A stretch of DNA of 64,000 nucleotides from the NCBI GenBank assembly GCA_965276715.1, contig OZ255622.1:1922001-1986000 (forward strand), given 5' to 3'. Positions within the stretch are counted from its first letter, which is position 1. The number at the start of each line of letters is the position of its first letter. The notes under the pieces are model-generated. The model did no database searches. It was not told the origin of the DNA and worked only from the letters and a program-made list of their open reading frames with translations. Below, piece after piece: positions 27,978 to 36,221 of the stretch. The stretch comes from CAXTPV01 sp965276715. Its GTDB lineage: Bacteria; Pseudomonadota; Alphaproteobacteria; Acetobacterales; Acetobacteraceae. A program made the translations under genes and the position numbers.

Positions 27978-28104
27978 GCACCGAGTTCACGACGAAAAGA
28001 TTAAGAACCGGTTGCGGCGCGGCAGCGCTCATTGTTGGCGCTTTGCCTGTTAAGCCTCCGGAAACTCATCCTGCGTAAAGTCGAGATGTTGTCACCCTCA
28101 TGTG

Positions 28105-29181
28105 ATGTCTGAGATGAACGCTGTCCTTGCCCCGGAGCCGATGAACGACGAGAGGCCCACGTTCGCCGTTGCCACCGCGATCATTGCCGAGATGCAGCGA
28201 CACGGGGTGGCGCCCACGCCGCCGAACTATGCTCTCTGGTTCGCCTATCGGGTCGAGAAACATCCGGCCTTGACGGAGGCCATGAACGGCCTCCTGTCGA
28301 GCAGGACGATCGCGGCCGCCGATCTCGAGGTGATCCGACTGGAGTTCATTGCTCATCCGGACGCCGACCGTGCCATCATCCACGCCGGCGCCGACGCGCT
28401 GCACGAGGTCGCGCAGACACTGACCGACCATGTCGGGGAGGAGCGGGCCGCGCTCAAGCATTACGGCACCATGCTCACGCACACGGCACAGCGCCTGCAT
28501 GATGCGCCGGACACGAGGAGCCTGATCGAAGCCGTCGCCGTCCTGACGGCCGAAACCGCCCGGGCAAGCGAGCGCAACCGGACGCTCGAACAGCAATTGT
28601 CGGCGTCGGCCACCCGCATCGCGCGGCTCAGACAAACGCTGCTCGAGGTCAGGCAGGAAGCCGCGACCGACGCGCTGACCGGGATCGCGAACCGGCGCGC
28701 CTTCTCGATGAGGCTCAAGCGTGCCATCGGCCAGGCGCGTTCGGATCAGGGCGTGCCGTTCTCCCTGCTTCTGCTGGATGTCGACCATTTCAAGTTCTTC
28801 AACGACACGTACGGCCATAAGGCGGGCGACCTCGTGCTTCGCCTGCTCGCGCGCCTCCTGACCGACAGTGTGAAGGGCAGGGACACGGTGGCGCGCTACG
28901 GCGGCGAGGAGTTCGCTGTTCTGCTGATCGGCGCCGAATGTGTGGCGGCGGCATCGGTCGCTCGGCAGATCACCAAGGCCCTGAGCGGACGGCGACTGGT
29001 CAACAAATCGTCCGGACAGGACGTGGGGCACGTGACGGTCTCGATCGGGGTTGCGCAGTTCCGCCAAAGCGACAATTGCGCGACATTGCTGGAGCGCGCC
29101 GATACGGCTCTGTATCGGGCCAAGCACGGCGGCAGGAACCAGGTGTTCATCGAAGCCGAGCCCGCGATCCTGGACGCATAA
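28105..29181 (+). CDS. Cytoplasmic diguanylate cyclase with N-terminal helical domain
   Basis: 358 residues from the ATG at 28105; an ATG at 28141 preceded by CGGAG is an alternative. Residues of about 20-190 are helical (MQRHGVAPTPPNYALWFAYR, the pattern seen in many alphaproteobacterial cyclases), followed by a coiled coil. The GGDEF domain has DALTGIANRRAF, LLDVDHFKFFNDTYGH, an active RYGGEEFAVLL signature and TVSIGVA. The I-site is degenerate (KGRD, Lys for Arg), so feedback inhibition may be lost. It is divergent from the GGDEF-EAL gene with a 127-bp gap, suggesting shared control. Confidence 0.9.
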   Translation: MSEMNAVLAPEPMNDERPTFAVATAIIAEMQRHGVAPTPPNYALWFAYRVEKHPALTEAMNGLLSSRTIAAADLEVIRLEFIAHPDADRAIIHAGADALHEVAQTLTDHVGEERAALKHYGTMLTHTAQRLHDAPDTRSLIEAVAVLTAETARASERNRTLEQQLSASATRIARLRQTLLEVRQEAATDALTGIANRRAFSMRLKRAIGQARSDQGVPFSLLLLDVDHFKFFNDTYGHKAGDLVLRLLARLLTDSVKGRDTVARYGGEEFAVLLIGAECVAAASVARQITKALSGRRLVNKSSGQDVGHVTVSIGVAQFRQSDNCATLLERADTALYRAKHGGRNQVFIEAEPAILDA

Positions 29182-29203
29182 CCCGGCCTATCAGTCGACG
29201 TGA

Positions 29204-30706
29204 CTACCCGGTCGCCGCCGCCATGATCCGCTCCTGCGACGCGGCGTTTCGCTCGAAGACGCGGCTGATACGGCCCTCCTTGACCACGACCATCCGGTCG
29301 CTCACCGCAAGCACCTCGGGCAGGTCGGACGAGATCACGATGACGCCCATGCCCTGTTCCGCGAGCCGCGCGAGAAGTGCGTGCACCTCGGCCTTCGCGC
29401 CGATATCGATGCCGCGTGTAGGCTCATCCACGATCAGGATCTTCGGGTTTCGCGCCACCCATTTCGCGATCACCACCTTCTGCTGGTTGCCGCCGCTCAG
29501 GTTGATCACGCGTTGCTCGATGCCGGGTGTGCGTATGTCGAGGCTGCGCACGAAGGCGTCGCAGGCGGCGGCTTCACGCGCACGGCTGATGAATTGCAGC
29601 GGCGAGTAGCGGCGGAGATGCGTCAGGCTGAAATTCTCCCGCACCGTCATGCCCAGGACCAGACCCTGTGTCTTGCGGTCCTCGGTGACAAACCCGATGC
29701 CGCACGCAATGGCGTCCGATGGCGCTCGGATGTTGACCGGCGTGCCGTCGACCACGATCGTGCCGTCATAGGGGCGCATGCCGAAGATCATTTCCATCAT
29801 CTCGGTGCGTCCGGCGCCGATCAGGCCGAAGAAGCCGAGGATCTCGCCGCGATGCAGCGTGAAGCTCGCGTCGCGCACGCGCGCCTGGTGCGGGGTCGGG
29901 TGCTTCAGCCCGAGGCCGTTCACCGACAGCACCGCGGTGCCGGTCGCATGGGATCGATGCTCTCCATAGAACTGGCTCAAGTCGCGATCGACCATCTTGC
30001 GCACCAGGATCTCGCGCGTGACGTCGGCGATCGGCAGCGAGGCCACGGTGCGGCCGTCGCGGAGCACAGTGACGCGGTCGGCAATCTCGAAGATCTCGTC
30101 GAGCCGGTGGGTAATGTAGACGATGCCGAGATCCTGTCGCCGCAGCTTGCGGATCAATCCGATCAGGGTGATCGTCTCGTGGTGGCTCAGCGACGCGGTG
30201 GGCTCGTCCATCACGATGATCCGGGACGAGTACGACAGCGCCTTGGCGATCTCGATCATCTGTTTCTGGCCGATGCTCAGATCGGCCACGCGCGTGCCAG
30301 GATCGAGATCGATGTGCAGCAACGCCAGCACGCGCCGCGCATCGTCGTTCATCCGCTTCGTGTCGAGCAGGCCGGTTCGGCCGACCGGCTCGCGCGCGAG
30401 GAAGATGTTCTCCGCCACCGTCAGGTTCTCGACGGTGGACAGCTCCTGGTAGATAATGCTGATACCGAGGGCGCGCGCATGCACGGGATCACGGATCTCG
30501 ACCGGCTCGCCGTCGATCAGGATGCGTCCGCCGGGATCGGCCTTGACCACGCCGGTCATGATCTTCATCAGCGTGCTCTTGCCGGCGCCGTTCTCGCCGG
30601 CCAGCGCATGCACCTCGCCGCGCGACACGACCAGATCGACCCGGTCGAGCGCGCGCACGCCGGGAAACGTCTTGGTGACCTGGTGCATCTCGAGGAACGG
30701 CGTCAT
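29204..30706 (-). CDS. Sugar ABC transporter ATPase, RbsA/XylG type
   Basis: 500 residues, two fused ABC domains as in RbsA, MglA and XylG. First domain: Walker A GENGAGKSTLMK, signature LSIGQKQMIEIAKAL, Walker B IIVMDEPTASLS, ITH. Second domain: degenerate GLIGAGRTEMME, signature LSGGNQQKVVIAKWV, and ILIVDEPTRGID. It energises uptake of a monosaccharide or polyol. Last gene of a permease - binding protein - ATPase operon; 40 bp separate it from the binding protein. Confidence 0.92.
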   Translation of the reverse strand: MTPFLEMHQVTKTFPGVRALDRVDLVVSRGEVHALAGENGAGKSTLMKIMTGVVKADPGGRILIDGEPVEIRDPVHARALGISIIYQELSTVENLTVAENIFLAREPVGRTGLLDTKRMNDDARRVLALLHIDLDPGTRVADLSIGQKQMIEIAKALSYSSRIIVMDEPTASLSHHETITLIGLIRKLRRQDLGIVYITHRLDEIFEIADRVTVLRDGRTVASLPIADVTREILVRKMVDRDLSQFYGEHRSHATGTAVLSVNGLGLKHPTPHQARVRDASFTLHRGEILGFFGLIGAGRTEMMEMIFGMRPYDGTIVVDGTPVNIRAPSDAIACGIGFVTEDRKTQGLVLGMTVRENFSLTHLRRYSPLQFISRAREAAACDAFVRSLDIRTPGIEQRVINLSGGNQQKVVIAKWVARNPKILIVDEPTRGIDIGAKAEVHALLARLAEQGMGVIVISSDLPEVLAVSDRMVVVKEGRISRVFERNAASQERIMAAATG

Positions 30707-30746
30707 CGCGCGCGCCGGCCCCCCTCTCCTGCTCCGTGCGGATCGC

Positions 30747-31688
30747 TCACTTCGTGTAGGAAGTGAGGTTGCCGGCGCCGACCACGGTCACCCCGGTGTC
30801 GATGTTCGCGGGATGCGTCTCCTTGCCATCGATCTGTAGAATCAGGTGCTCCACGGCAAGCTTGCCCATCGTCACCGGCCGCTGGACGATGATGCCCTGG
30901 ATGAAGCCGTCCTTCACGCCACGAATGGTGTCGGGCAGGTCGTCGAAGGCGAACACCTTGACGGTGCCTTTCTTGTCGGCGAATTCGCGCGTGTTCATCA
31001 CCTTGGCCACCGACGGTCCGCCGACCTGGCTCACGCCGAAGATACCGGCCAGGTGCGGATGGCCGCGAAAGATCGCCTCGTCGACCGAGACCGCGCGCGC
31101 CAGATCGTCCTCGGTACCCTCGGTCGCCACGATCTTGATGCCGGGATCGGCGGCCAGCGACTGCTTGATCCCGGCGATGCGCTCGTTGAGGTTCGAAGCG
31201 CCGAGCTGGCCGGTCACGATCGCGACCTCGCCCTTGCCGCCGATCGCCTTGGCCATGGCACTGCCCATCATGGCGCCGGCCGCCATGTTGCTGGTTCCGA
31301 TATACATGCTCCGTGCGCTCTTTGCCGAATCGGAATCGTAGGTCAGCACGTGGATACCTTTCGCGACCGCGCGCCTGATGATGGGAACCACGGATTTCGG
31401 CTCATTGACGGAGATCGCGATGCCGTTGACGTGCTTGGAGATCAGGTCCTCGATGATCTGCACCTGGGTCGAGCCCTGCGTGTTCTGCGGCACCACCCAC
31501 TGATAATGCACCCCGGCGGCGGTCGCGGCGGCGGCTGCACCCTTGTTGCAATCATCGAAGAACGGCACCGCGACCTTCGGGATCACGGCGATGGTGATAT
31601 CCTTGGGATCGACCGCACGCGCGCTGGCGCTCGCGACTAGCGGCAGTGCGATCAGGGCAGCCTTGAGCGACGCGTTGACGACTTTCAT
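30747..31688 (-). CDS. Periplasmic sugar-binding protein (RbsB-like)
   Basis: 313 residues with a signal peptide ending near VASASARA. Peripla_BP_4 fold: ITIAVIPKVAVPFFDDCNKGAAAAA, VQIIEDLISKHVNGIAISVNEP, IHVLTYDSDS, GEVAIVTGQLGASNLNERIAG, and FAFDDLPDTIRGVKDGFIQGIIVQRP. This is the rhamnose/autoinducer-2 or ribose-like group; the ligand cannot be fixed from sequence. An AGGAA site is placed before the ATG. It sits between the permease and ATPase genes of the same operon. Confidence 0.9.
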   Translation of the reverse strand: MKVVNASLKAALIALPLVASASARAVDPKDITIAVIPKVAVPFFDDCNKGAAAAATAAGVHYQWVVPQNTQGSTQVQIIEDLISKHVNGIAISVNEPKSVVPIIRRAVAKGIHVLTYDSDSAKSARSMYIGTSNMAAGAMMGSAMAKAIGGKGEVAIVTGQLGASNLNERIAGIKQSLAADPGIKIVATEGTEDDLARAVSVDEAIFRGHPHLAGIFGVSQVGGPSVAKVMNTREFADKKGTVKVFAFDDLPDTIRGVKDGFIQGIIVQRPVTMGKLAVEHLILQIDGKETHPANIDTGVTVVGAGNLTSYTK

Positions 31689-31756
31689 GATGAACGTTCC
31701 TGTTGCTTGTTGATTTGGTCAAGGCCATCAATTGCCGGACGGACCGCTGTCCGCGC

Positions 31757-32755
31757 TCAACCCCCTCTTGTCCGTCCGCGCCAGACATCGAGGCTGACCG
31801 CGATCAGGATCACCGCACCGGTAATCGCCTGCTGCGCGTAGGTGTTGATGTTCATCAGCACGACGCCGTTGGCGATGATGCCGGCCAGCGCCGCGCCGAT
31901 GATGGCACCCTCGACGCTGCCGACGCCGCCCGACAGGCTGGCGCCCCCGATCGCCGCCGCCGCGATCACGTCGAGTTCGGAACCGAAACCCGAGGCGGGT
32001 TCGGCCGACAGATAGCGCGAGAAGCTGATCACGCCGGCGATCGCCGCGATCACGCCCGACATCATGTAGACCAGCAGCTTGACGCGGCCCGTCTTGACGC
32101 CGCTCAACCGTGCCGCCTGCTCATTGCCGCCGGTCGCATACACGTGCCGTCCGAAGCGCGTCCGGCGCATCACTACCGAAAACACCACCGTCATCACCGC
32201 CATGATGACCACCGGGACCGGGACCGGCCCGACATAGCCCTGGCCGATCACTGAAAAGGCGTCCGGCGTGTCGGGCGTCAGCGGCACCCCGTGGGTGATG
32301 ATATACATCAGCCCGCGGCCGATGCTGAGCGAGCCGAGAGTGGCGATAAAGGGCGGCAGCCGGATCGCGGTCACCAGCATGCCGTTGAACAGGCCGAACA
32401 CCAGCCCGATCGACAGGCCGCCCGCGATGCAGACGGCACTCGGCAGACCGTTCGCGAAACCGAGCGCGGTCGTCAGCGACGACAAGCCCAGCACCGATCC
32501 GACCGACAGATCAATGCCGCCGGTGATGATCACCATCACCATGCCGATCGACATGATCGCGATCAGCGAGAACGAGCGGAACACGCCCATCAGATTGTCG
32601 GTGGTCAGGAAGTAGGGCGTGGCAAAGCTGATCAGCGCCACGACGACGAGCAGCGCGGTCAGCACGTTCAGCTCGCGGATCCGCAGCAGCGCCCCGACCA
32701 TCTTCCGCGGCGGCCGCGCTCGACCGACGCCACGCGCCACGTCACTCTCGCTCAA
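31757..32755 (-). CDS. Sugar ABC transporter permease (RbsC-like)
   Basis: 332 residues if begun at the TTG at 32755 (Leu-Ser-Glu-Ser); an ATG at 32701 (MVGALLRIREL) is an alternative 18 codons later. A longer open frame to 32821 has no ribosome site. About nine membrane helices of the BPD_transp_2 family: LTALLVVVALISFATPYFLT, the EAA-like ITGGIDLSVGSVLG loop, LPPFIATLGSLSIGRGL, RTRFGRHVYATGGNEQAARLSG, and GSELDVIAAAAIGGASLSGG. It is first in the sugar-uptake operon and divergent from fghA. Confidence 0.88.
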   Translation of the reverse strand: MSESDVARGVGRARPPRKMVGALLRIRELNVLTALLVVVALISFATPYFLTTDNLMGVFRSFSLIAIMSIGMVMVIITGGIDLSVGSVLGLSSLTTALGFANGLPSAVCIAGGLSIGLVFGLFNGMLVTAIRLPPFIATLGSLSIGRGLMYIITHGVPLTPDTPDAFSVIGQGYVGPVPVPVVIMAVMTVVFSVVMRRTRFGRHVYATGGNEQAARLSGVKTGRVKLLVYMMSGVIAAIAGVISFSRYLSAEPASGFGSELDVIAAAAIGGASLSGGVGSVEGAIIGAALAGIIANGVVLMNINTYAQQAITGAVILIAVSLDVWRGRTRGG

Positions 32756-32931
32756 GGAAATTTCGCCATGAACGTCCCCGTCGCGTGCATCTCGACGCGT
32801 TGCCGGCCAACTGAGCACCAAACGCCGGGCCTGTCATCCGAAAATGGTAGCGCTGTCATCGACGCGATCTTTGGAAACCGGCGGGATGACGGTATGGGCA
32901 ACCCGGACCGCGGCCGAACCGGAGAACGCCC
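32756..32931. promoter_or_regulatory. Divergent promoter region with two CTGTCAT repeats 22 bp apart
   Basis: Between the sugar ABC operon and fghA, CTGTCAT occurs exactly at 32831-32837 and 32853-32859, on the same face of the helix (22-bp period). The intervening heptamer does not match, so this is not a standard Pho box. GGAGAA precedes the fghA ATG. Other promoter elements are not clear. Confidence 0.35.
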
Positions 32932-33771
32932 ATGCAGCTCGAGCGCCTCAGCCAGTCCGCCTGCCACGGCGGCACCATGGAGTTCTGGTCGCACCGTTCG
33001 ACCGCGACCGATGGTCTGATGCGCTTCGGCATCTTCGTCCCGCCCCAGGCCACGAGCGGTGATTGCCCGACGCTGACCTGCCTCGCTGGCCTCACGTCGA
33101 CCCACGAGAACTTCCCACAGAAGGCAGGCGCGCAGCGTCACGCGGCCGAGCACGGCCTGATCCTGGTCTTCCCTGACACCAGCCCGCGCGGCGCCGGTAT
33201 CGCGGGCGACGACGAGGTGATGGATGTCGGCACCGGCGCGGGCTTCTACGTCACCGCGACGGCCGAGCCCTGGTCGGCACACTACGACATGGCGCGCTAC
33301 GTGGCGGCCGAGCTGCCGTCATTGGTCGAGTCCAATTTCCCGGCCGATCCCGCGCGCCGCGGCATCACCGGCTTCTCGATGGGCGGCCATGGCGCTCTGA
33401 TCACGGCGCTGCGCAACCCCGGCGCCTATCGGTCTGTGTCGGCCTTCGCCCCGATCTCCAATCCGACCGTCTCGCCCTGGGGCCGCAATGCCTTCGCCCG
33501 CTATCTCGGCGACGACGAGGCGCGCTGGCAGGAATGGGACGCGAGCGTGCTGATGGCACGCGAACGATTTCCTGGCCAGATCCTGATCGACCAGGGCAGC
33601 GCCGATCCCTATCTCGACCAGCTCCGCCCGCGTATCCTGCGCGAAGCGGCCGATCGCTCGGGTCAGGCTCTCGCGCTGCGCACCCAGCTCGGTTACGACC
33701 ACAGCTACTGGTTCGTCCAGAGCTTCATCGCCGACCACATCGCGCACCACGCGGCCGCACTGCACGCCTGA
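32932..33771 (+). CDS. fghA: S-formylglutathione hydrolase
   Basis: 279 residues, the usual esterase D length. Hydrolyses S-formylglutathione to formate and glutathione after FrmA. Motifs: CHGGTMEFWSH at the N-terminus (family substrate loop), LTCLAGLTSTHENF, nucleophile Ser in GFSMGGHGALI, the acid near DQGSADPYL, and His in LGYDHSYWFV. It lies 18 kb from frmA, so the formaldehyde pathway is split into two units. The next gene starts immediately after its stop with no gap. Confidence 0.93.
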   Translation: MQLERLSQSACHGGTMEFWSHRSTATDGLMRFGIFVPPQATSGDCPTLTCLAGLTSTHENFPQKAGAQRHAAEHGLILVFPDTSPRGAGIAGDDEVMDVGTGAGFYVTATAEPWSAHYDMARYVAAELPSLVESNFPADPARRGITGFSMGGHGALITALRNPGAYRSVSAFAPISNPTVSPWGRNAFARYLGDDEARWQEWDASVLMARERFPGQILIDQGSADPYLDQLRPRILREAADRSGQALALRTQLGYDHSYWFVQSFIADHIAHHAAALHA

Positions 33772-35010
33772 ATGGACGCCGACGCCGCGCTGGCCGCGCA
33801 GTACGAGGCCTACCCTTATCCGCCGCGCGATCCGCGCGACGAGAGGCAGCGCCTCGTCGTCGGCAGCCCGAGCCATGTGCGCGAGATCGACCATTGGGTG
33901 TTCGGGGCGCGCCGCGCGGCGGACATCCCGATCGACGCGCTGTTCGCGGGCGGGGGCACCGGCGACGGGGCGATCATGCTGGCGGCGCAGATGCAGGCTG
34001 CCGGACGCCCGGGCCGGATCACCCATCTCGACCGCTCGCGCGCCGCGTCGCGCATCGCGGCCGCGCGTGCCGAAGCGCGCGGCCTGCGCAACATCGAGTT
34101 CATCCACGGTTCCATCCATGACCTGCCGATCCTGGCACCCGGGCCGTTCGACTACATCGATTGCTGCGGCGTGCTGCATCACCTGCCCGACCCTGCCGAG
34201 GCTCTCGCCATCCTTGCCCGCATCCTCGCGCCGGGTGGCGGCATGGGTCTGATGGTCTACGCGCCGCACGGACGCACGGGGATCTACGAGCTGCAGGACG
34301 CACTGCGCGCGCTGGCCCCGCTCGACGCGACCCCTCGACTGCGCCTCGACATCGCGCGCCGCGTCATGCGGCATTTGCCCGCAACCGCCTGGCTCCGCCA
34401 GAACCGGAACTTCGACGACCACGTCACCGGTGGCGACGCCGGCCTCTACGACCTGCTGCTCAATCCGCGCGATCATGCCTTCGATGTCGCGTCTTTCGCC
34501 GGCCTGATCGAGGCCGCCGGCCTTCGCATCAACGCGCTCATCGAGCCCGCCCGCTACGATCCCGACCTGTTGCTGCCTGATCCGCGCCTGCGTGCGAGAA
34601 CTGCCGAACTATCGATGCTCGACCGGGCCTCCCTTGCCGAGCGGCTCGCCGGCAACATGGCGACCCACATCGCCTACGTGGTGCGGGACGGCACGCCAGC
34701 GCTCGACATCGATCCGATGCTTGACCATGCGGTTCCGATCGGCCGCGAGTCTGCCTCGGCACTGGCCGACCGCGTCGTCGCCGGGGTGCTCCCGATGCGC
34801 TTCGGCCCGCTGACGGTCCCGATGCCGCTTCCGCATCAGGCGGCGTCGATCCTGCGGCTGATCGACGGAACACGCAGCGTTGCCGCCATCGCCGCGCAGG
34901 CTGTCGCCTTGGGCGTCTCGGCGCGCCTTTTCGATCGGGTCTGGCCGGAAACCTTCAATGCGCTTCAGGCCGCGAACCGCCTTCTGCTGGCCGCTCCGGT
35001 TCCGAATTGA
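33772..35010 (+). CDS. Class I SAM-dependent methyltransferase with YPYPPR N-terminus
   Basis: 412 residues. An AQYEAYPYPPRDPRDE N-terminus precedes a Rossmann methyltransferase core: motif I ALFAGGGTGDGA at about 56-67, the acidic loop HLDRSRAA, and the motif IV region PFDYIDCCGVLHHLPDP. The C-terminal 150 residues form an additional domain of unknown role (a PqqD-like or winged fold is possible: LIDGTRSVAAIAAQA). Related proteins are annotated as tetratricopeptide- or SAM-dependent methyltransferases of unknown substrate. It abuts fghA with zero spacing, suggesting co-expression. Confidence 0.82.
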   Translation: MDADAALAAQYEAYPYPPRDPRDERQRLVVGSPSHVREIDHWVFGARRAADIPIDALFAGGGTGDGAIMLAAQMQAAGRPGRITHLDRSRAASRIAAARAEARGLRNIEFIHGSIHDLPILAPGPFDYIDCCGVLHHLPDPAEALAILARILAPGGGMGLMVYAPHGRTGIYELQDALRALAPLDATPRLRLDIARRVMRHLPATAWLRQNRNFDDHVTGGDAGLYDLLLNPRDHAFDVASFAGLIEAAGLRINALIEPARYDPDLLLPDPRLRARTAELSMLDRASLAERLAGNMATHIAYVVRDGTPALDIDPMLDHAVPIGRESASALADRVVAGVLPMRFGPLTVPMPLPHQAASILRLIDGTRSVAAIAAQAVALGVSARLFDRVWPETFNALQAANRLLLAAPVPN

Positions 35011-35020
35011 TCCGGACTCG

Positions 35021-35206
35021 TCACTCCTGCACGCGCTTGGGTTTGCCCTTCCGCCTGGTGGATGCCAGCGCCTGCAACTGGGCCTCGTCCATCGTCTTGA
35101 CCATCGACTTGGACGCGCCTTTGAGCGCCTCCTTGCTTCGATCGCCTCGCTTGGCGGCGAGTGCCGCACCCGCCGCCATCTGTTGAGCCTTCGACTTCGC
35201 CGGCAT
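35021..35206 (-). CDS. Small basic DUF3008-family protein
   Basis: 61 residues with a clear AGGAG before the ATG. It begins MPAKSKAQQMAAGAALAAKRG, continues SKEALKGASKSM, and ends in the Lys/Arg-rich KGKPKRVQE, the standard short DUF3008 form. Function unknown; it is cytoplasmic and very basic, and nucleic-acid contact would be a guess. A longer open frame upstream is antisense to the CBS gene. It is divergent from the CBS protein and tail to tail with the methyltransferase, 10 bp apart. Confidence 0.75.
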   Translation of the reverse strand: MPAKSKAQQMAAGAALAAKRGDRSKEALKGASKSMVKTMDEAQLQALASTRRKGKPKRVQE

Positions 35207-35356
35207 TAGACGCTCCTCATGTCCCGTCACGAAAAGGCCGGAACCGGCGGACGGGTTGCCTTTCGGGCGATGCTTGACGGAAACGTTGGCTTGGGCCCCG
35301 ATACTCTCCTGCCAGGACGAGCAGGGCCGACACGGCGCGCGAAGCAGGGGAACGTC

Positions 35357-35872
35357 ATGAAGATCAAGGACCGGCCCGAGTTCAAGAACAAGCCGGCGCC
35401 ATTCGTGATGCACGCGGGCGAGCTCGCCGCGACCGCGATCCAGGTCATGTCGAAGAAGAATATCGGCTCCGTCATCATTGTCGACGACGACCGCCGGGTC
35501 GCCGGGATCGTCACCGAACGCGACCTCCTGCGCCGCCTGCTCGCCGAGCGGCTCGACCAGCAGACCACGCCGCTCTCCAGCATCATGACGCCGGAAGTAC
35601 GGACCGCGAAACCCGACGACGACATCGTCGACTGGCTGCGCCTGATGTCCAACGAGCGCTTCCGCCATCTTCCGGTCGTCGATCCGGAAGGGCGCCTGAT
35701 CAACGTCCTCAGCCAGGGCGACTTCGTCTCATACACTTGGCCGCAGCTCCTCGGCTCGGTCAAGGAAAAGGCGGCCGAGACCCTGCGGAGCCCGATGGCC
35801 CAGATCCCGATCCTGATCGGCGCGCTGATGGTCTACACGCTCGTGATGATCGTGATCTTCAAGCTGGTATAG
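35357..35872 (+). CDS. Tandem CBS-domain protein with a C-terminal membrane anchor
   Basis: 171 residues from the ATG giving MKIKDRPEFKNKP (GGGGAA upstream); the longer in-frame start has no site. Two CBS motifs: ATAIQVMSKKNIGSVIIVDD-type at about 25-72, and IMTPEVRTAKPDDDI...RHLPVVD at about 80-130. They are expected to bind adenine nucleotides. The last 25 residues form one helix (ILIGALMVYTLVMIVIFKLV) that would tether it to the inner membrane. Partner protein not apparent. Confidence 0.85.
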   Translation: MKIKDRPEFKNKPAPFVMHAGELAATAIQVMSKKNIGSVIIVDDDRRVAGIVTERDLLRRLLAERLDQQTTPLSSIMTPEVRTAKPDDDIVDWLRLMSNERFRHLPVVDPEGRLINVLSQGDFVSYTWPQLLGSVKEKAAETLRSPMAQIPILIGALMVYTLVMIVIFKLV

Positions 35873-36221
35873 AATCACCCCACCAGCTTTGACCAGATCA
35901 GCCTGGATCGGCCCCGCCATCCCCCGGCGAGCCGGGCAACCATGAGAACGATCCTGATCGTCGGTGCTCGGGCGTTGTCGGCGGCCATCTGACGAAGGCA
36001 CCGCGCGCCGACGGCCACGCGATCCGCTGCCGGTGACCGGCCGAGGATGCGCGCGATCGCGATCGACGATCTCGTCGGCGTGCTCGACGTGTTCGAGGGG
36101 ACCTGCTCACGTCCTCGGAAGTGAATCGCCCGTCAACATCTCGTTAATCATCCGGTTCTAAACGGCAACCACACGGTCAACGGCGCGCCACGCGGCTGGG
36201 CCGTCGCCTCAGGAGGTTGCT
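35873..36221 (+). pseudogene. Intergenic stretch with a possible remnant of an NAD(P)-binding (NmrA/SDR-like) gene
   Basis: At 35942 an ATG opens MRTILIVGA, and after a frame change SGVVGGHLTKAPRADGHAI follows to about 36040. Together these match the GxxGxxG start of an atypical SDR such as NmrA-like proteins. The rest to about 36120 holds only short frames. 36120-36221 is AT-richer and ends in the AGGAGG site of the sedolisin gene. The call is based on a short stretch and is weak. Confidence 0.35.
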
